Part shown: one piece after another, positions 17,342 through 25,484 of the stretch
Layout of the letters: the number at the start of each line of letters is the position of its first letter
Position numbering within the stretch: the stretch's first letter is position 1
NCBI RefSeq assembly: GCF_900199455.1
Contig: NZ_FZQR01000043.1
Span: 1-37,806, forward strand
Reading direction: 5' to 3'
DNA length: 37,806 nucleotides
Source of the DNA: Mesorhizobium carmichaelinearum
Lineage (GTDB): Bacteria > Pseudomonadota > Alphaproteobacteria > Rhizobiales > Rhizobiaceae
Notes under the pieces: model-generated
Told to the model about the DNA's origin: nothing
What the model saw: only the letters and a program-made list of their open reading frames with translations
The model's database searches: none
Translations under genes and position numbers: made by a program

Positions 17342-17930
17342 TGGGAGTCCATCTGCGTAGCCGAGCGTTGTCGTAGTTCCCGCCCCCTGCGGTTAGAACT
17401 GACGGGATCTTGCCCCGCGATCGGCGTTTCGGAGGCGGGAACGTCAATACGATGAGGGAGTTCGCTCTACATCCCGGGTCATCCCGTCAGACTTCGTGAC
17501 CATCGGCCTGGGTGATGAAGGGAAGGGATCGGCAACGCCGATCGAACTTACCTCGTACATGAAATGGGGGGAAGAACGTGGCGCGCTCTATCAATCGAGG
17601 GATGCGGCAAACTGGTTCCGCCGCTGCGGACTTGTGCAAGATAAACTAGCAAGATCTGCTTGGCACAGAGCCGGGCGATTTTAGAGTCCTGTGCCCTAGA
17701 CCCAGGCGGTGCTCGGGCGATTTCGATATGTTTAGTCCTCCCATCCGGTCGAATTTCGGAAAAGAGTGTATCCGTGCACCCGCGGACGGATCTGAACTAA
17801 GCTCACCGAGCACCGGCAGCCGAGCACTAGCGATTGAGCTAGCCCACGCTCCATTGGTCAACACCTAGTGCTTTACAGCTTTCCGCCCATCCCTGCCCCG
17901 AAAGCCGACCCAGGATTCCGGGGTGCGAGC
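17342..17930. other. About 590-bp stretch without a confident gene, rich in inverted repeats
   Basis: Two perfect inverted repeats are interleaved: GTTCCCGCC (17376-17384) with GGCGGGAAC (17434-17442), and CTGACGGGAT (17399-17408) with ATCCCGTCAG (17481-17490). A 62-codon frame (17496-17681) begins MTIGLGDEGKGSATPIELTS, which recalls the GDEGKG loop of adenylosuccinate synthetase but nothing after it matches. Around 17760-17860 tRNA-like strings occur on the minus strand but do not fold as a tRNA. It may be remnant DNA; no function is assigned. Confidence 0.45.
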
Positions 17931-17970
17931 TTGACCGACCGTTTGAAATAGAATAGCGTTCTGATAGGAA
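17931..17970 (+). promoter_or_regulatory. Operator site C and promoter of the ABC importer operon
   Basis: TTGACC (17931-17936), 17 bases, TAGCGT (17954-17959) precede the substrate-binding-protein gene. The operator half-sites AGAAT, TTC and GAA with N4 and N6 spacing (17950-17970) cover the -10 box, so a bound repressor would block RNA polymerase. Same -35/-10 arrangement as the minus-strand promoter at site D. Confidence 0.72.
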
Positions 17971-18015
17971 TGGAGTTGCGGGTTGGCCGCAGCAAAGGGA
18001 GAAGGAGGAACAAAA

Positions 18016-19263
18016 ATGAAGGGAACTAGACTTTTTCTTGCAATGGGCTGCGCAGCAGCCCTGAGCGTTTGCGCTGCGGCTCACGCTGCAGAGGTTGCTT
18101 TTCCCACCTGGCAGTGGGGTGAGTCTTCCAACGCCGCCTTTCTTAACAAGGTCAAAGGCGATTTTGAGAAGAACAACGCCGGAGACACGATCAAGCCAAT
18201 CACCGTTCCCTATGAAGGGTTTTTTGACAAACAGTATTCGGAAGTGAGGGCCGGCAGTCCGGCCGATATTGTTACCCTATTTGATCCGGACATGGGCTCC
18301 TTCGTAAAGCAGGGGCTGCTGGAACCACTCGACAAATACCTGGCTATGGCCGGGGTGTCCGCCGATCAACTGAGCGCGTCCCACAAAGTCGCGATCAAGG
18401 ACGGCCACGTATACGGTGTGGCATTTCAAACAAATCCGCGCGCGCTTCTGGTGAATGGAAAGCTATTCAAAGACGCCGGTGCCAAGCTCCCCACAAATGT
18501 GGACGAATTCTTGGAAGCAATGAAAAAGATTCGAAATCCTGCCAAGCAAGAGTTTGGCTTCTTCAGCTTATCGACCAGTGAGGCTGCCGACGCTACCTAT
18601 ATTCAGACCACGCCGATTGTCTTAGGCTTCGGAGGAAGTTGGTTTAAGGCTGGCAAGCCAACGGCAACCGACCCAAATACGATTGCCGCTCTGAAGTTTA
18701 TCAAAAAAATCTATGATGATGGCCTCGTGCCGAGGGTGAATAGTATCGAGGCGCAGCAGTTGTTCGTCAACGGCAAAATCGGTTCGTTCATCGTTGGGCC
18801 CTTCCTCGTCGGGTTTGCGGCTGAGCAGAACAAGGAAGTTTATGAAAATATCCAGGCCACCGTCCCGCCTTTCCCGGGAGCGCAGTCGGCCGCGGTTACC
18901 GTCTTCCTTGGCATTCCAAAGGGAGCAAAAAACGCAGATGCAGCAGGGCGCTTTATTGCCACGCTGCTGAAGCCGGAAATGCAGCAGAGCGTGGTTGAGA
19001 TCATCAAAGCGCTTCCCGCGGTGAAGGGCTCGATCCCGGCCGGCTTTTTGGACAAGAATCCCTGGTTTGGGGCCTTTGTCAAAGCCGGAGACCACGCTGT
19101 ATCCTATGCTCCTGAGGGCATGGAGGAGTATGGACCTGAGATCTACAACATAATCGGCCCTGCGATCGAGGACATCCTCTTCAACAACAAGGATGTCGAG
19201 CAGGCTACCAACGATCTCCAGGGCGAACTTGAAAAGTTTGTCGCCGAAAAGAAAGCGAACTAA
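18016..19263 (+). CDS. ABC transporter periplasmic substrate-binding protein, sugar type
   Basis: 415 residues from ATG 18016 with AAGGAGG upstream. A signal peptide is clear: Met-Lys start, hydrophobic core TRLFLAMGCAAALSVCAAA, cleavage probably after AHA before AEVAFPTWQ. The mature part is a family-1 (maltose-type) extracellular solute-binding protein, with PADIVTLFDPDMGSFVKQGL near 80-100 and GHVYGVAFQTNPRALLVNGK near 130-150. It captures a substrate in the periplasm and delivers it to the two permeases that follow. The substrate cannot be read from the sequence, though the neighbours suggest a sugar, sugar acid or amino-sugar derivative. Expressed from the operator-controlled promoter at site C. 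Confidence 0.93.
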   Translation: MKGTRLFLAMGCAAALSVCAAAHAAEVAFPTWQWGESSNAAFLNKVKGDFEKNNAGDTIKPITVPYEGFFDKQYSEVRAGSPADIVTLFDPDMGSFVKQGLLEPLDKYLAMAGVSADQLSASHKVAIKDGHVYGVAFQTNPRALLVNGKLFKDAGAKLPTNVDEFLEAMKKIRNPAKQEFGFFSLSTSEAADATYIQTTPIVLGFGGSWFKAGKPTATDPNTIAALKFIKKIYDDGLVPRVNSIEAQQLFVNGKIGSFIVGPFLVGFAAEQNKEVYENIQATVPPFPGAQSAAVTVFLGIPKGAKNADAAGRFIATLLKPEMQQSVVEIIKALPAVKGSIPAGFLDKNPWFGAFVKAGDHAVSYAPEGMEEYGPEIYNIIGPAIEDILFNNKDVEQATNDLQGELEKFVAEKKAN

Positions 19264-19270
19264 CGTCTCG

Positions 19271-19284
19271 GCCGGTCGACCGGC
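19271..19284 (+). repeat. Intercistronic 14-base palindrome after the binding-protein gene
   Basis: GCCGGTCGACCGGC is a perfect palindrome eight bases past the stop codon, followed by further GGTCGGCCGGC repeats. Hairpins at this place in ABC operons commonly protect or trim the upstream mRNA so that more binding protein than permease is made. Confidence 0.55.
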
Positions 19285-19321
19285 AGGTCGGCCGGCAGAA
19301 GGCCCTACTGAGGTGACGCCC

Positions 19322-20257
19322 ATGGACAAAGAAGTTTCCATTGCCACAGCGTTGTCGAGCGGCAGCGGACGAAGGTTTGCTTTAGGTTGGCGGAGGCGAG
19401 AGCAGCTGACCCCATACTTATTTCTTCTACCGTGCGCTGTAGCACTCACAGTTGTATACTTTTATCCCATATTTGAGGCGATAAAAACGTCATTTGAATC
19501 GAACGATATATCCCCAGGTGGAGCGAGTCTTGTTGGTTTTAAAAACTATTCAACAATTATTCATAGTAAATACTTCTATCAAGCGCTTGAGATATCAGCA
19601 TTATATACGATTGGTAATGTAGTTCTGGTATGGATATTCGGGCTTTCTGGTGCATTGCTCGTTCATGGAGAATTTGCGGGCCGTTGGTTTTTCCGCTGTG
19701 TCTTGATTTTGCCTTGGGCAGTTCCGTATGTTGCGACAGCGCTCATCTGGTCATGGATGTTCAGTTATGAGTTTGGGGTTCTTCGCTACCTAACTGCGGA
19801 AGTTGCGGGCGTTGCGCCTGATTTCCTCAACAGAAATCCCTATGCGCTGATGTCAGTTACCGGAGTATCGGTTTGGAAGGCTTTCCCGCTGGGAATGGTG
19901 ATGTTGCTTGCAGGCCTGCAGTCCATCCCCAAGGAGCAGTACGAGGCAGCGGTTGTCGACGGAGCGGGACCCATTTCTCAATTTATCCACGTGACCCTGC
20001 CTGGTCTCAAAACAATCAGCATTTTTCTTATGCTGCTGATCGGAATTTGGAGTTTCGGGAGAGCATTCACAATTGTCTACGTTCTGACATCCGGTGGTCC
20101 GGCGAGGGGAACTGAGACTGTTGTGATCCAAGCCTATCACGAGGTGTTTCGCTTTTTCCATCCAGGCACTGGCGCCGCGCTTGCCACAATCATTCTGACA
20201 ATTTCCCTCGTGTTTTCAGCTATCTATCTCGCCATCCTGTATCGGTCGGAGGAGTGA
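19322..20257 (+). CDS. ABC transporter permease, MalF/UgpA type
   Basis: 311 residues from ATG 19322 with GAGGTG upstream. Six hydrophobic segments are visible, the first at LTPYLFLLPCAVALTVVYFY. The loop that docks on the ATPase has the EAA signature QYEAAVVDGAGPISQFIHV near 212-230. It forms the channel with the next permease in the inner membrane. The first half of the gene is visibly more AT-rich than the flanking genes (many ATA, TTA and TTT codons), a possible sign of acquisition from another source. The ATPase of the system is encoded apart, at 25485 on the other strand. Confidence 0.93.
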   Translation: MDKEVSIATALSSGSGRRFALGWRRREQLTPYLFLLPCAVALTVVYFYPIFEAIKTSFESNDISPGGASLVGFKNYSTIIHSKYFYQALEISALYTIGNVVLVWIFGLSGALLVHGEFAGRWFFRCVLILPWAVPYVATALIWSWMFSYEFGVLRYLTAEVAGVAPDFLNRNPYALMSVTGVSVWKAFPLGMVMLLAGLQSIPKEQYEAAVVDGAGPISQFIHVTLPGLKTISIFLMLLIGIWSFGRAFTIVYVLTSGGPARGTETVVIQAYHEVFRFFHPGTGAALATIILTISLVFSAIYLAILYRSEE

Positions 20258-20261
20258 ACCT

Positions 20262-21098
20262 ATGAGCTCCATATCCAAGGCACGATTCAACCGAGCCCTG
20301 TTCTGGCTATCATTGCTCATAGCGTCCACGATCGCGGTATTCCCTGTATATTGGATGGTTATCACGTCGCTGCAAACGACCGAGGAAGTATTTGCCTTCC
20401 CACCAAATTTCCTACCTGACATAAAAATCGAAAACTATCTCTCGGTGTTGACGGAAACCGACTTGCCGTTGTGGATGCGCAACTCACTTGTGGTGTCCTT
20501 GAGCTCCACGGCTTTGGCCCTGCTCGTGGGAACTCCAGCGGCCTTCGCGCTTTCGCGCCTCCGATATCGCGGGCGAGCGGTTTTCTCGTTGCTGATCCTG
20601 ACGACGCAGATGATCCCAACACTCGTGCTGATCATCCCACTGTTCCAGATTTTTGTGCAGTTGGGCATTAGAGATTCGTTGCTCGGATTGGTGCTTGGAA
20701 ATTTCGCTTTCACGCTTCCTGTCGTCGTTTGGATGATGAAGTCGATGCTCGACGGTGTTCCGCAAGAAATTGAACAGGCTGCACGCGTGGATGGAGCATC
20801 GTGGTTCCAGATAATGCTTTATATCACAGGACCGTTGGTTCTGCCCGGATTGGCGGCGACCACGATCTACGCATTTCTCGACGCGTGGGACGAGTATATG
20901 CTTGCTAGAACGACTATTACATCACCAGAAAACTGGGTTGCGTCGATTGGTATCTCATCATTCGTCGGACAATACCTAACGCCACTCAATATCGTGATGG
21001 CAGCGTCCGTTTTGTTCTCGTTGCCCCCGATTATCCTATTCCTTCTAATTCAGAGGCAGTTTGTGGCAGGTTTGAGCGCAGGTGCTGTCAAGGGCTGA
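20262..21098 (+). CDS. ABC transporter permease, MalG/UgpE type
   Basis: 278 residues; GGAGGAG precedes the ATG four bases after the upstream stop. Six membrane segments, starting with LFWLSLLIASTIAVFPVYWM. The ATPase-docking loop is PQEIEQAARVDGASWFQIML (near 167-186). Second half of the transport channel, paired with the permease before it. Usual length for the family. 249 bases separate it from the epimerase gene, with no strong terminator seen between them. Confidence 0.93.
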   Translation: MSSISKARFNRALFWLSLLIASTIAVFPVYWMVITSLQTTEEVFAFPPNFLPDIKIENYLSVLTETDLPLWMRNSLVVSLSSTALALLVGTPAAFALSRLRYRGRAVFSLLILTTQMIPTLVLIIPLFQIFVQLGIRDSLLGLVLGNFAFTLPVVVWMMKSMLDGVPQEIEQAARVDGASWFQIMLYITGPLVLPGLAATTIYAFLDAWDEYMLARTTITSPENWVASIGISSFVGQYLTPLNIVMAASVLFSLPPIILFLLIQRQFVAGLSAGAVKG

Positions 21099-21347
21099 AT
21101 GCTCTTTGGAATAGAGGCTCCTCGCGGAAGGGTGCTGAGTGGCGCCACCGCAGATACGTGCCCGGAAAGATACGTGGGTAGGACAGTGACCCAATAGGGA
21201 GACGAGCCTCGGTACCGGCGAATGGCTGCCGAGGGACCTCCCTTCACCCCAATCAGGTGGCAATGGCGGCGCATAATTGTTTGCGCCTCTTTTGCCGGAT
21301 CGAGCCTAGATTGCCGTCGCTGGCAGTACGAAGAAGGGAAATTACTG

Positions 21348-22271
21348 ATGAAAGTTTTTGTGACCGGTGGTTCGGGCTTTCTCGCGCAGCGCTTCATTGA
21401 ACTTGCCCATCGAAACGGTCATGAGGTGATATGTTATGACATCGTCGAGCCTGGGAAGGCGAGCGTCGGGACGTGGATCGTTGGCGACATCACTGACTAC
21501 CAGGCTCTCCTCACTGCGATGCGTTCCCACCAGCCAGAAATCGTGGTGCATTTGGCAACAGTTCTCTCAGATGTTTGCGAGAATGACCCTGTACTTGGCA
21601 CCCGTGTGAACTGTGTGGGTACAGCAAGTGTCTTTCAGGCGGCACATGAAGTTGGGGCCCGCCGCGTAATTTATGCCAGCTCAGTTGCCGTATTCACTAC
21701 TGGCACAAGTGAGATACGAGGCGATCACAGGCCAATTGCCCCTGAAGGCGCTTATGGCGTAACTAAAGCCTATGGCGAGTTGCTCGCAGAAGCCTTGGCC
21801 CGTCAGTGGGGAGCTCCAGAGTTTCTAGGCCTGCGGTTCGGGTGGATATACGGCGCTGGACGCGATCGGGGTTGGCGCGCTCTGCAGCAGGTCATTGACG
21901 ACTTCCTGTCCGGCAAGACGGAAGTCCAGTACCCGGACTTCAGCGGCGCCAATGATTGGACATTTGTCACCGATGCAGCCACGACCCTTTTGCACTGTTT
22001 GACGTCGCAGACACCAACGGTTCGAGCATACAATGTAACCGGCGATTATCGTCACGTGGGGGACGCCGTCAAACACCTTCAGCGTCGCTTTCCTGGCATC
22101 AAAGCCATTCCTGTTGAGGCGGAGTTTCCACCGACGGCCTGGGAATTTCAATGCGAGCGACTCGTTCAAGAGGTCGGGTATCGGCCAGAAACAAGTTTAG
22201 AGAGCGGCCTCGACAAGATGATCTTGGCGAGAGGCCTCCAGATTTCTGAACCGGATGTGAGTTCGACGTGA
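21348..22271 (+). CDS. NAD-dependent epimerase/dehydratase (extended SDR)
   Basis: 307 residues from ATG 21348, placed where AAGGGA lies upstream and the Rossmann fold begins. The NAD site is MKVFVTGGSGFLAQRFIELA, an acidic second strand (YDIVEP) suggests NAD rather than NADP, and the active-site pair is YGVTKAYGE with a preceding Ser in YASSVAVF. Relatives change the configuration of nucleotide sugars or oxidise uronic acids and sugar acids (uronate dehydrogenase, erythronate dehydrogenase). In an importer operon, with no nucleotide-sugar genes except the KdsB homologue, an oxidation step on an imported sugar is the likelier role, but this is inference. It overlaps the next start by four bases. 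Confidence 0.88.
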   Translation: MKVFVTGGSGFLAQRFIELAHRNGHEVICYDIVEPGKASVGTWIVGDITDYQALLTAMRSHQPEIVVHLATVLSDVCENDPVLGTRVNCVGTASVFQAAHEVGARRVIYASSVAVFTTGTSEIRGDHRPIAPEGAYGVTKAYGELLAEALARQWGAPEFLGLRFGWIYGAGRDRGWRALQQVIDDFLSGKTEVQYPDFSGANDWTFVTDAATTLLHCLTSQTPTVRAYNVTGDYRHVGDAVKHLQRRFPGIKAIPVEAEFPPTAWEFQCERLVQEVGYRPETSLESGLDKMILARGLQISEPDVSST

Positions 22272-23308
22272 AGGTTCGGTTAGTGCAGGTTGGCCTCGGT
22301 GAATGGGGCGTCAATTGGGCCAACAGCGTTATACCCCAGATCAAAGACGTTGAAATCGTAGGATATGTGGTGCGCAGCCAGGAACGGGCGGCTGCCGCCC
22401 GCGTACGCCTCGGCGACCATGTGACACCCTTCTTTTTGTCGCTCGAGGAAGCTTTGAAGCAAACTGCCGCTGACGGCGTACTTGTCTTGACAACGACAGA
22501 GGCTCACGTCGATCTGGTTTCACGCGCCCTTGCGGTAGGCTGCCACGTTCTTGTTGAAAAGCCATTCGTACCCTCGGTCGCGGAGGCGCGTACCCTGGTG
22601 CGAATGGCTGAGGACCGCAGCCTAGTATTGATGGTCAATCAGAACTTTCGTTTCTTTCCGGCAGCTCAGCGCGCTGCAGATCTCGTGCGCCAAGGCAAGC
22701 TCGGCGAAATCGCCGCGGTTTCGATAGCATTTCGCCGCATGCTCACCTATGAAAGCGAGGCGAGTGCGACCTGGCACCACGAGCTTCAACACCCGCTCAT
22801 CGCTGATCTTGGGATCCATCATTTCGACCTCATGCGTATGGTTATTGGTCGCGAGCCCGTCTCCGTTTTTTGTACCGCTCCTCGGCCGTCTTGGAGCGAG
22901 TTCAACGATCCTGGCACGGCAGCGGCGATCGTGGTTTTTGAGGGCGACGTAACCGTCAGCTGGACAGCATCATGGGAAGCGCGAAGCGATACCCCTTTTT
23001 CGGGTGATTGGTACATGCAATGCCAGCGCGGCGAAGTTACTTGGGCGTGCCGGGGCGACCGCGACGTGACGCTTGATGGGGACCGCGTAATGGTCGTCGA
23101 GGGTCACGGAGAAAACCGCGCCGAGGCGCTCCTGCGGGACCAGCTTTTTGGAAGGGCAGCTGTGCTCCAGGCATTTGCAGAAGCTACCGTCAGCAAGTCC
23201 CGGCCATGGTTTTTCCCAGATGGAAGCGACAATATCAAAAGCCTTGCTCTGATGGAGGCCGCGATACAATCGTGCGAAACAGGCACCGTAGTTCAAGTGA
23301 GAGTTTGA
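22268..23308 (+). CDS. Gfo/Idh/MocA-family oxidoreductase
   Basis: 346 residues from GTG 22268, overlapping the epimerase stop (GTGA), so coupled translation is likely. The NAD(P)-binding start is VRLVQVGLGEWGVNWANSVI, the family signature GCHVLVEKPFVPSVAEARTL contains the catalytic-region Lys of EKP, and the C-terminal part has HPLIADLGIHHFDLMRMVIG. Family members oxidise or reduce cyclic polyols, pyranoses and amino-inositols (MocA itself acts in rhizopine use by rhizobia). Last gene of the importer operon. The specific substrate is unknown. Confidence 0.9.
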   Translation: MKVRLVQVGLGEWGVNWANSVIPQIKDVEIVGYVVRSQERAAAARVRLGDHVTPFFLSLEEALKQTAADGVLVLTTTEAHVDLVSRALAVGCHVLVEKPFVPSVAEARTLVRMAEDRSLVLMVNQNFRFFPAAQRAADLVRQGKLGEIAAVSIAFRRMLTYESEASATWHHELQHPLIADLGIHHFDLMRMVIGREPVSVFCTAPRPSWSEFNDPGTAAAIVVFEGDVTVSWTASWEARSDTPFSGDWYMQCQRGEVTWACRGDRDVTLDGDRVMVVEGHGENRAEALLRDQLFGRAAVLQAFAEATVSKSRPWFFPDGSDNIKSLALMEAAIQSCETGTVVQVRV

Positions 23309-23717
23309 CAGTCGTCAGTTGTGGACGACTTGCTTAGGCCGAACGACTCCTAACTGCAGATCGCCGCGCTAGGTTTCTATGGAAGCGCGCACCGCTTATT
23401 TCACGCTCGTTTCGGCACGCCACGGCGAACCGTGGAGGACGCTCTCGTGCGATGAAGAGCGAGACGTCTGAGCAGTCGACGTAGCATTCGTTCGAACGTT
23501 CGAACGGATCGTGCGACGCCAGATTTGGGGCGCGGGCGCTGAGCTGTGTCGGCCGGGCGCTCGACTGCATCATCCACAATCTTGGACGCACCCCTTAGAT
23601 CGCTCTCGTCAAAGTCTTGGCCGGATCTTTTCGGCAACACAATGATCCGACCAGTTGCTCGACCGGCACTAGACAGTCTACGAAGGCGCCATGGGGGTGC
23701 CGATCGAGCGCGCGATG
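23309..23717. other. About 410-bp stretch between convergent operons
   Basis: No confident gene. It lies between the ends of the MocA-type gene (plus) and the flavoprotein gene (minus). Open frames on the minus strand are Arg-rich and lack a recognisable fold. The notable item is the 18-base palindrome at 23489-23506, listed separately. Confidence 0.45.
23489..23506. repeat. Perfect 18-base palindrome of GTTCGAAC units
   Basis: CGTTCGAACGTTCGAACG reads the same on both strands and contains two adjacent GTTCGAAC units. It could be a dimer or tetramer operator for a TetR- or Xre-type regulator, or a cruciform-forming site. No adjacent gene start explains it. Confidence 0.6.
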
Positions 23718-25334
23718 CTAAGCTGCCAAGCGGCGCCTTTTGAAATCTCTGAGGATTTCCCGTGCGGCGTTGTGGCCGGGAATACCGGATACGCCCCCGC
23801 CAGGATGCGTGCCGGCGCCGCACATATATAGATTGGCCAGCGGGCCTCGATACTGGGCGTAGCCGCCGACCGGGCGCATGGACCAGATTTGGTCCAGGTG
23901 CAGAGCGCCGTGGTGGATGTCGCCGCCGACAAGGCCAAAATCGCGCTCGAGGTCGAGAGGGGTTAGTACTTGACGGCCCACGATGCTGGATTTGAAATTG
24001 GGCGCGTAGCCGTTGATTGTCGAGACTATCAGGTCGGCCACCTCCTCCTTGACTTCGTCCCACGTTCGACCGCCGGAGAGTAGGGGGTCGAAATGCTGGC
24101 AGAACAGGCTCATCACGTGACACCCGGGCGGAGCCAGGCTGTCATCGTAGACGCTCGGAATGCCCATCGTGATCACCGGCTCCTTCGACCAGCCACCGCG
24201 CTTGGCATCGTCGTAGGCCCGTTCGAGGTAATCAAGAGAAGGGGTAATGTGGATCGAGCCGGTCAGCGCTTTGGCTGGATTTTCGACCCGATCGAGGCCA
24301 TTGAAGCGCGGTGTTTCAGACAGGGCAACGTTCATCCGGAATGTACCAGAACGGCAACGCCACCCCTCTATCTCCCGGAGAAAGTCCGAGTCGAGCGCTG
24401 AGCGGTCAATCATTTTGAGGTAGAGCAGCTTGGGTCCAACATTGGCGACCACGGCCCGTGCGCGAATCGCCGTGCCATCCTCCAGAACAACCCCCCGCGC
24501 TACGCCTTTCTCGACGACGACTTCGCGTACAGCTGCATTCAGGCGGATCTCTGCCCCTTTCGCCGTAGCAGAGCGGGCCATCGCTTGTGTGATCGAACCC
24601 ATACCGCCGCGCGCGTGCCCCCAAGCACCCTTCCTCCCATTAACTTCACCAAAACCGTGGTGCAACAGGAAGTACGCGGTCCCCGGATGGTATGGGCTGA
24701 CCATATTGCCAACGATACCCTCCCAGCCAAAATCGCCCTTGACGGGATCGCATTCGAACCATTCGTTGAGATAATCGCCGATACTCATCGTCATCACTTT
24801 TACAAACTCGCGCTGCAGAGTTGGCGAGAGCTTGCGAAAGCGATTGCCGGTGGTCAGTAGGGTCATCAAGTCGCCTAATCCGCCGCCAAAATTCGGCGGC
24901 GTCTCCAGCAGGCTGTCACGCAACACATCGGCTAAACGTTGTCTTTGTTCATCGAACGCCGGGATGCGTAGGGCATCTTTCCGGGAGAAGCGACTAATCT
25001 CCTGTTCAGCCGCTTTGGCATCTCGCGGCAAGATTATCGATTCGCCTTCGGGCAGGAGCATGTAACTGGCGACGGGCCGCTCCATTATTTCCAGGCCGTG
25101 GGCGCCGAGCTCCAGTTCGCGGATCACCTTGGGATGGAGCAAACTGACGGAATAGGAGCAAACCGAATTGCGAAAACCGGGATGGAACTCCTCCGTGACG
25201 GCGGCGCCGCCCACGATGCCGCGCCGTTCGAGCACCAAGGTCTTCAGGCCGGCGCGGGTCAAGTAGCCGGCCGTTGTCAGACCGTTGTGCCCCCCACCGA
25301 TGATTACGACGTCATAATCCGTTTTACTCGCCAT
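23718..25334 (-). CDS. Phytoene-dehydrogenase-like FAD/NAD(P)-dependent oxidoreductase
   Basis: 538 residues from ATG 25334, chosen for AGAGGA seven bases upstream; in-frame ATGs at 25352 and 25403 have weaker sites. The FAD-binding start is DYDVVIIGGGHNGLTTAGYL (dinucleotide fold GxGxxG), followed by LVLERRGIVGGAAVTEEFHP and, near the end, LYMCGAGTHPGGGVSGIPGH. This is the CrtI/PDH-like group, related to carotenoid desaturases and many uncharacterised amine or alcohol oxidoreductases in soil bacteria. The lack of other carotenoid genes argues against pigment synthesis. It follows ugpC on the same strand, so it probably oxidises the imported compound or an intermediate. Confidence 0.88.
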   Translation of the reverse strand: MASKTDYDVVIIGGGHNGLTTAGYLTRAGLKTLVLERRGIVGGAAVTEEFHPGFRNSVCSYSVSLLHPKVIRELELGAHGLEIMERPVASYMLLPEGESIILPRDAKAAEQEISRFSRKDALRIPAFDEQRQRLADVLRDSLLETPPNFGGGLGDLMTLLTTGNRFRKLSPTLQREFVKVMTMSIGDYLNEWFECDPVKGDFGWEGIVGNMVSPYHPGTAYFLLHHGFGEVNGRKGAWGHARGGMGSITQAMARSATAKGAEIRLNAAVREVVVEKGVARGVVLEDGTAIRARAVVANVGPKLLYLKMIDRSALDSDFLREIEGWRCRSGTFRMNVALSETPRFNGLDRVENPAKALTGSIHITPSLDYLERAYDDAKRGGWSKEPVITMGIPSVYDDSLAPPGCHVMSLFCQHFDPLLSGGRTWDEVKEEVADLIVSTINGYAPNFKSSIVGRQVLTPLDLERDFGLVGGDIHHGALHLDQIWSMRPVGGYAQYRGPLANLYMCGAGTHPGGGVSGIPGHNAAREILRDFKRRRLAA

Positions 25335-25431
25335 CTTAATATCCTCTGGCATTGCTATGTTATGGTTGTCGAGAACGTGTGGAACGTCGCTCCGATGGAT
25401 CAACCGGCGCTGCGCGGCTAAGGTCGCATGA

Positions 25432-25446
25432 TCGAATATTATTCGA
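25432..25446. repeat. Symmetric 15-mer between ugpC and the flavoprotein gene
   Basis: TCGAATA-T-TATTCGA is a perfect inverted repeat, flanked by a second pair of arms AAGGTCG (25420-25426) and CGACCTT (25444-25450) that overlaps it. The two hairpins exclude each other. The stop of ugpC is about 40 bases upstream on the transcribed strand. It may be an intercistronic mRNA element. Confidence 0.45.
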
Positions 25447-25484
25447 CCTTGAAGTTCGCTGGTGGCCGGCAGAGTGACCGCTCG

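Noticed and set aside
17496..17681. Open frame starting MTIGLGDEGKGSATP, possible adenylosuccinate synthetase fragment
   Set aside because: Only the short GDEGKG loop matches; the following residues do not fit that family, and there is no ribosome site.
17760..17860. tRNA-like strings on the minus strand (GGCTAGCTCAATCGCTAGTGC and a TTCAGATCC-like arm)
   Set aside because: The pieces do not give a proper acceptor stem, anticodon arm and T arm in order, so no tRNA is called.
21106..21129. Possible sixth operator (GGAAT followed by a degenerate TTC and an offset GAA) before the epimerase gene
   Set aside because: The second half-site is GCT and the third is out of register by one base; no matching promoter boxes were found.
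23401..24123. 240-codon open frame on the minus strand overlapping the flavoprotein gene
   Set aside because: Its upper part is a shadow of the flavoprotein in another frame and its tail is Arg-rich without a fold or ribosome site.
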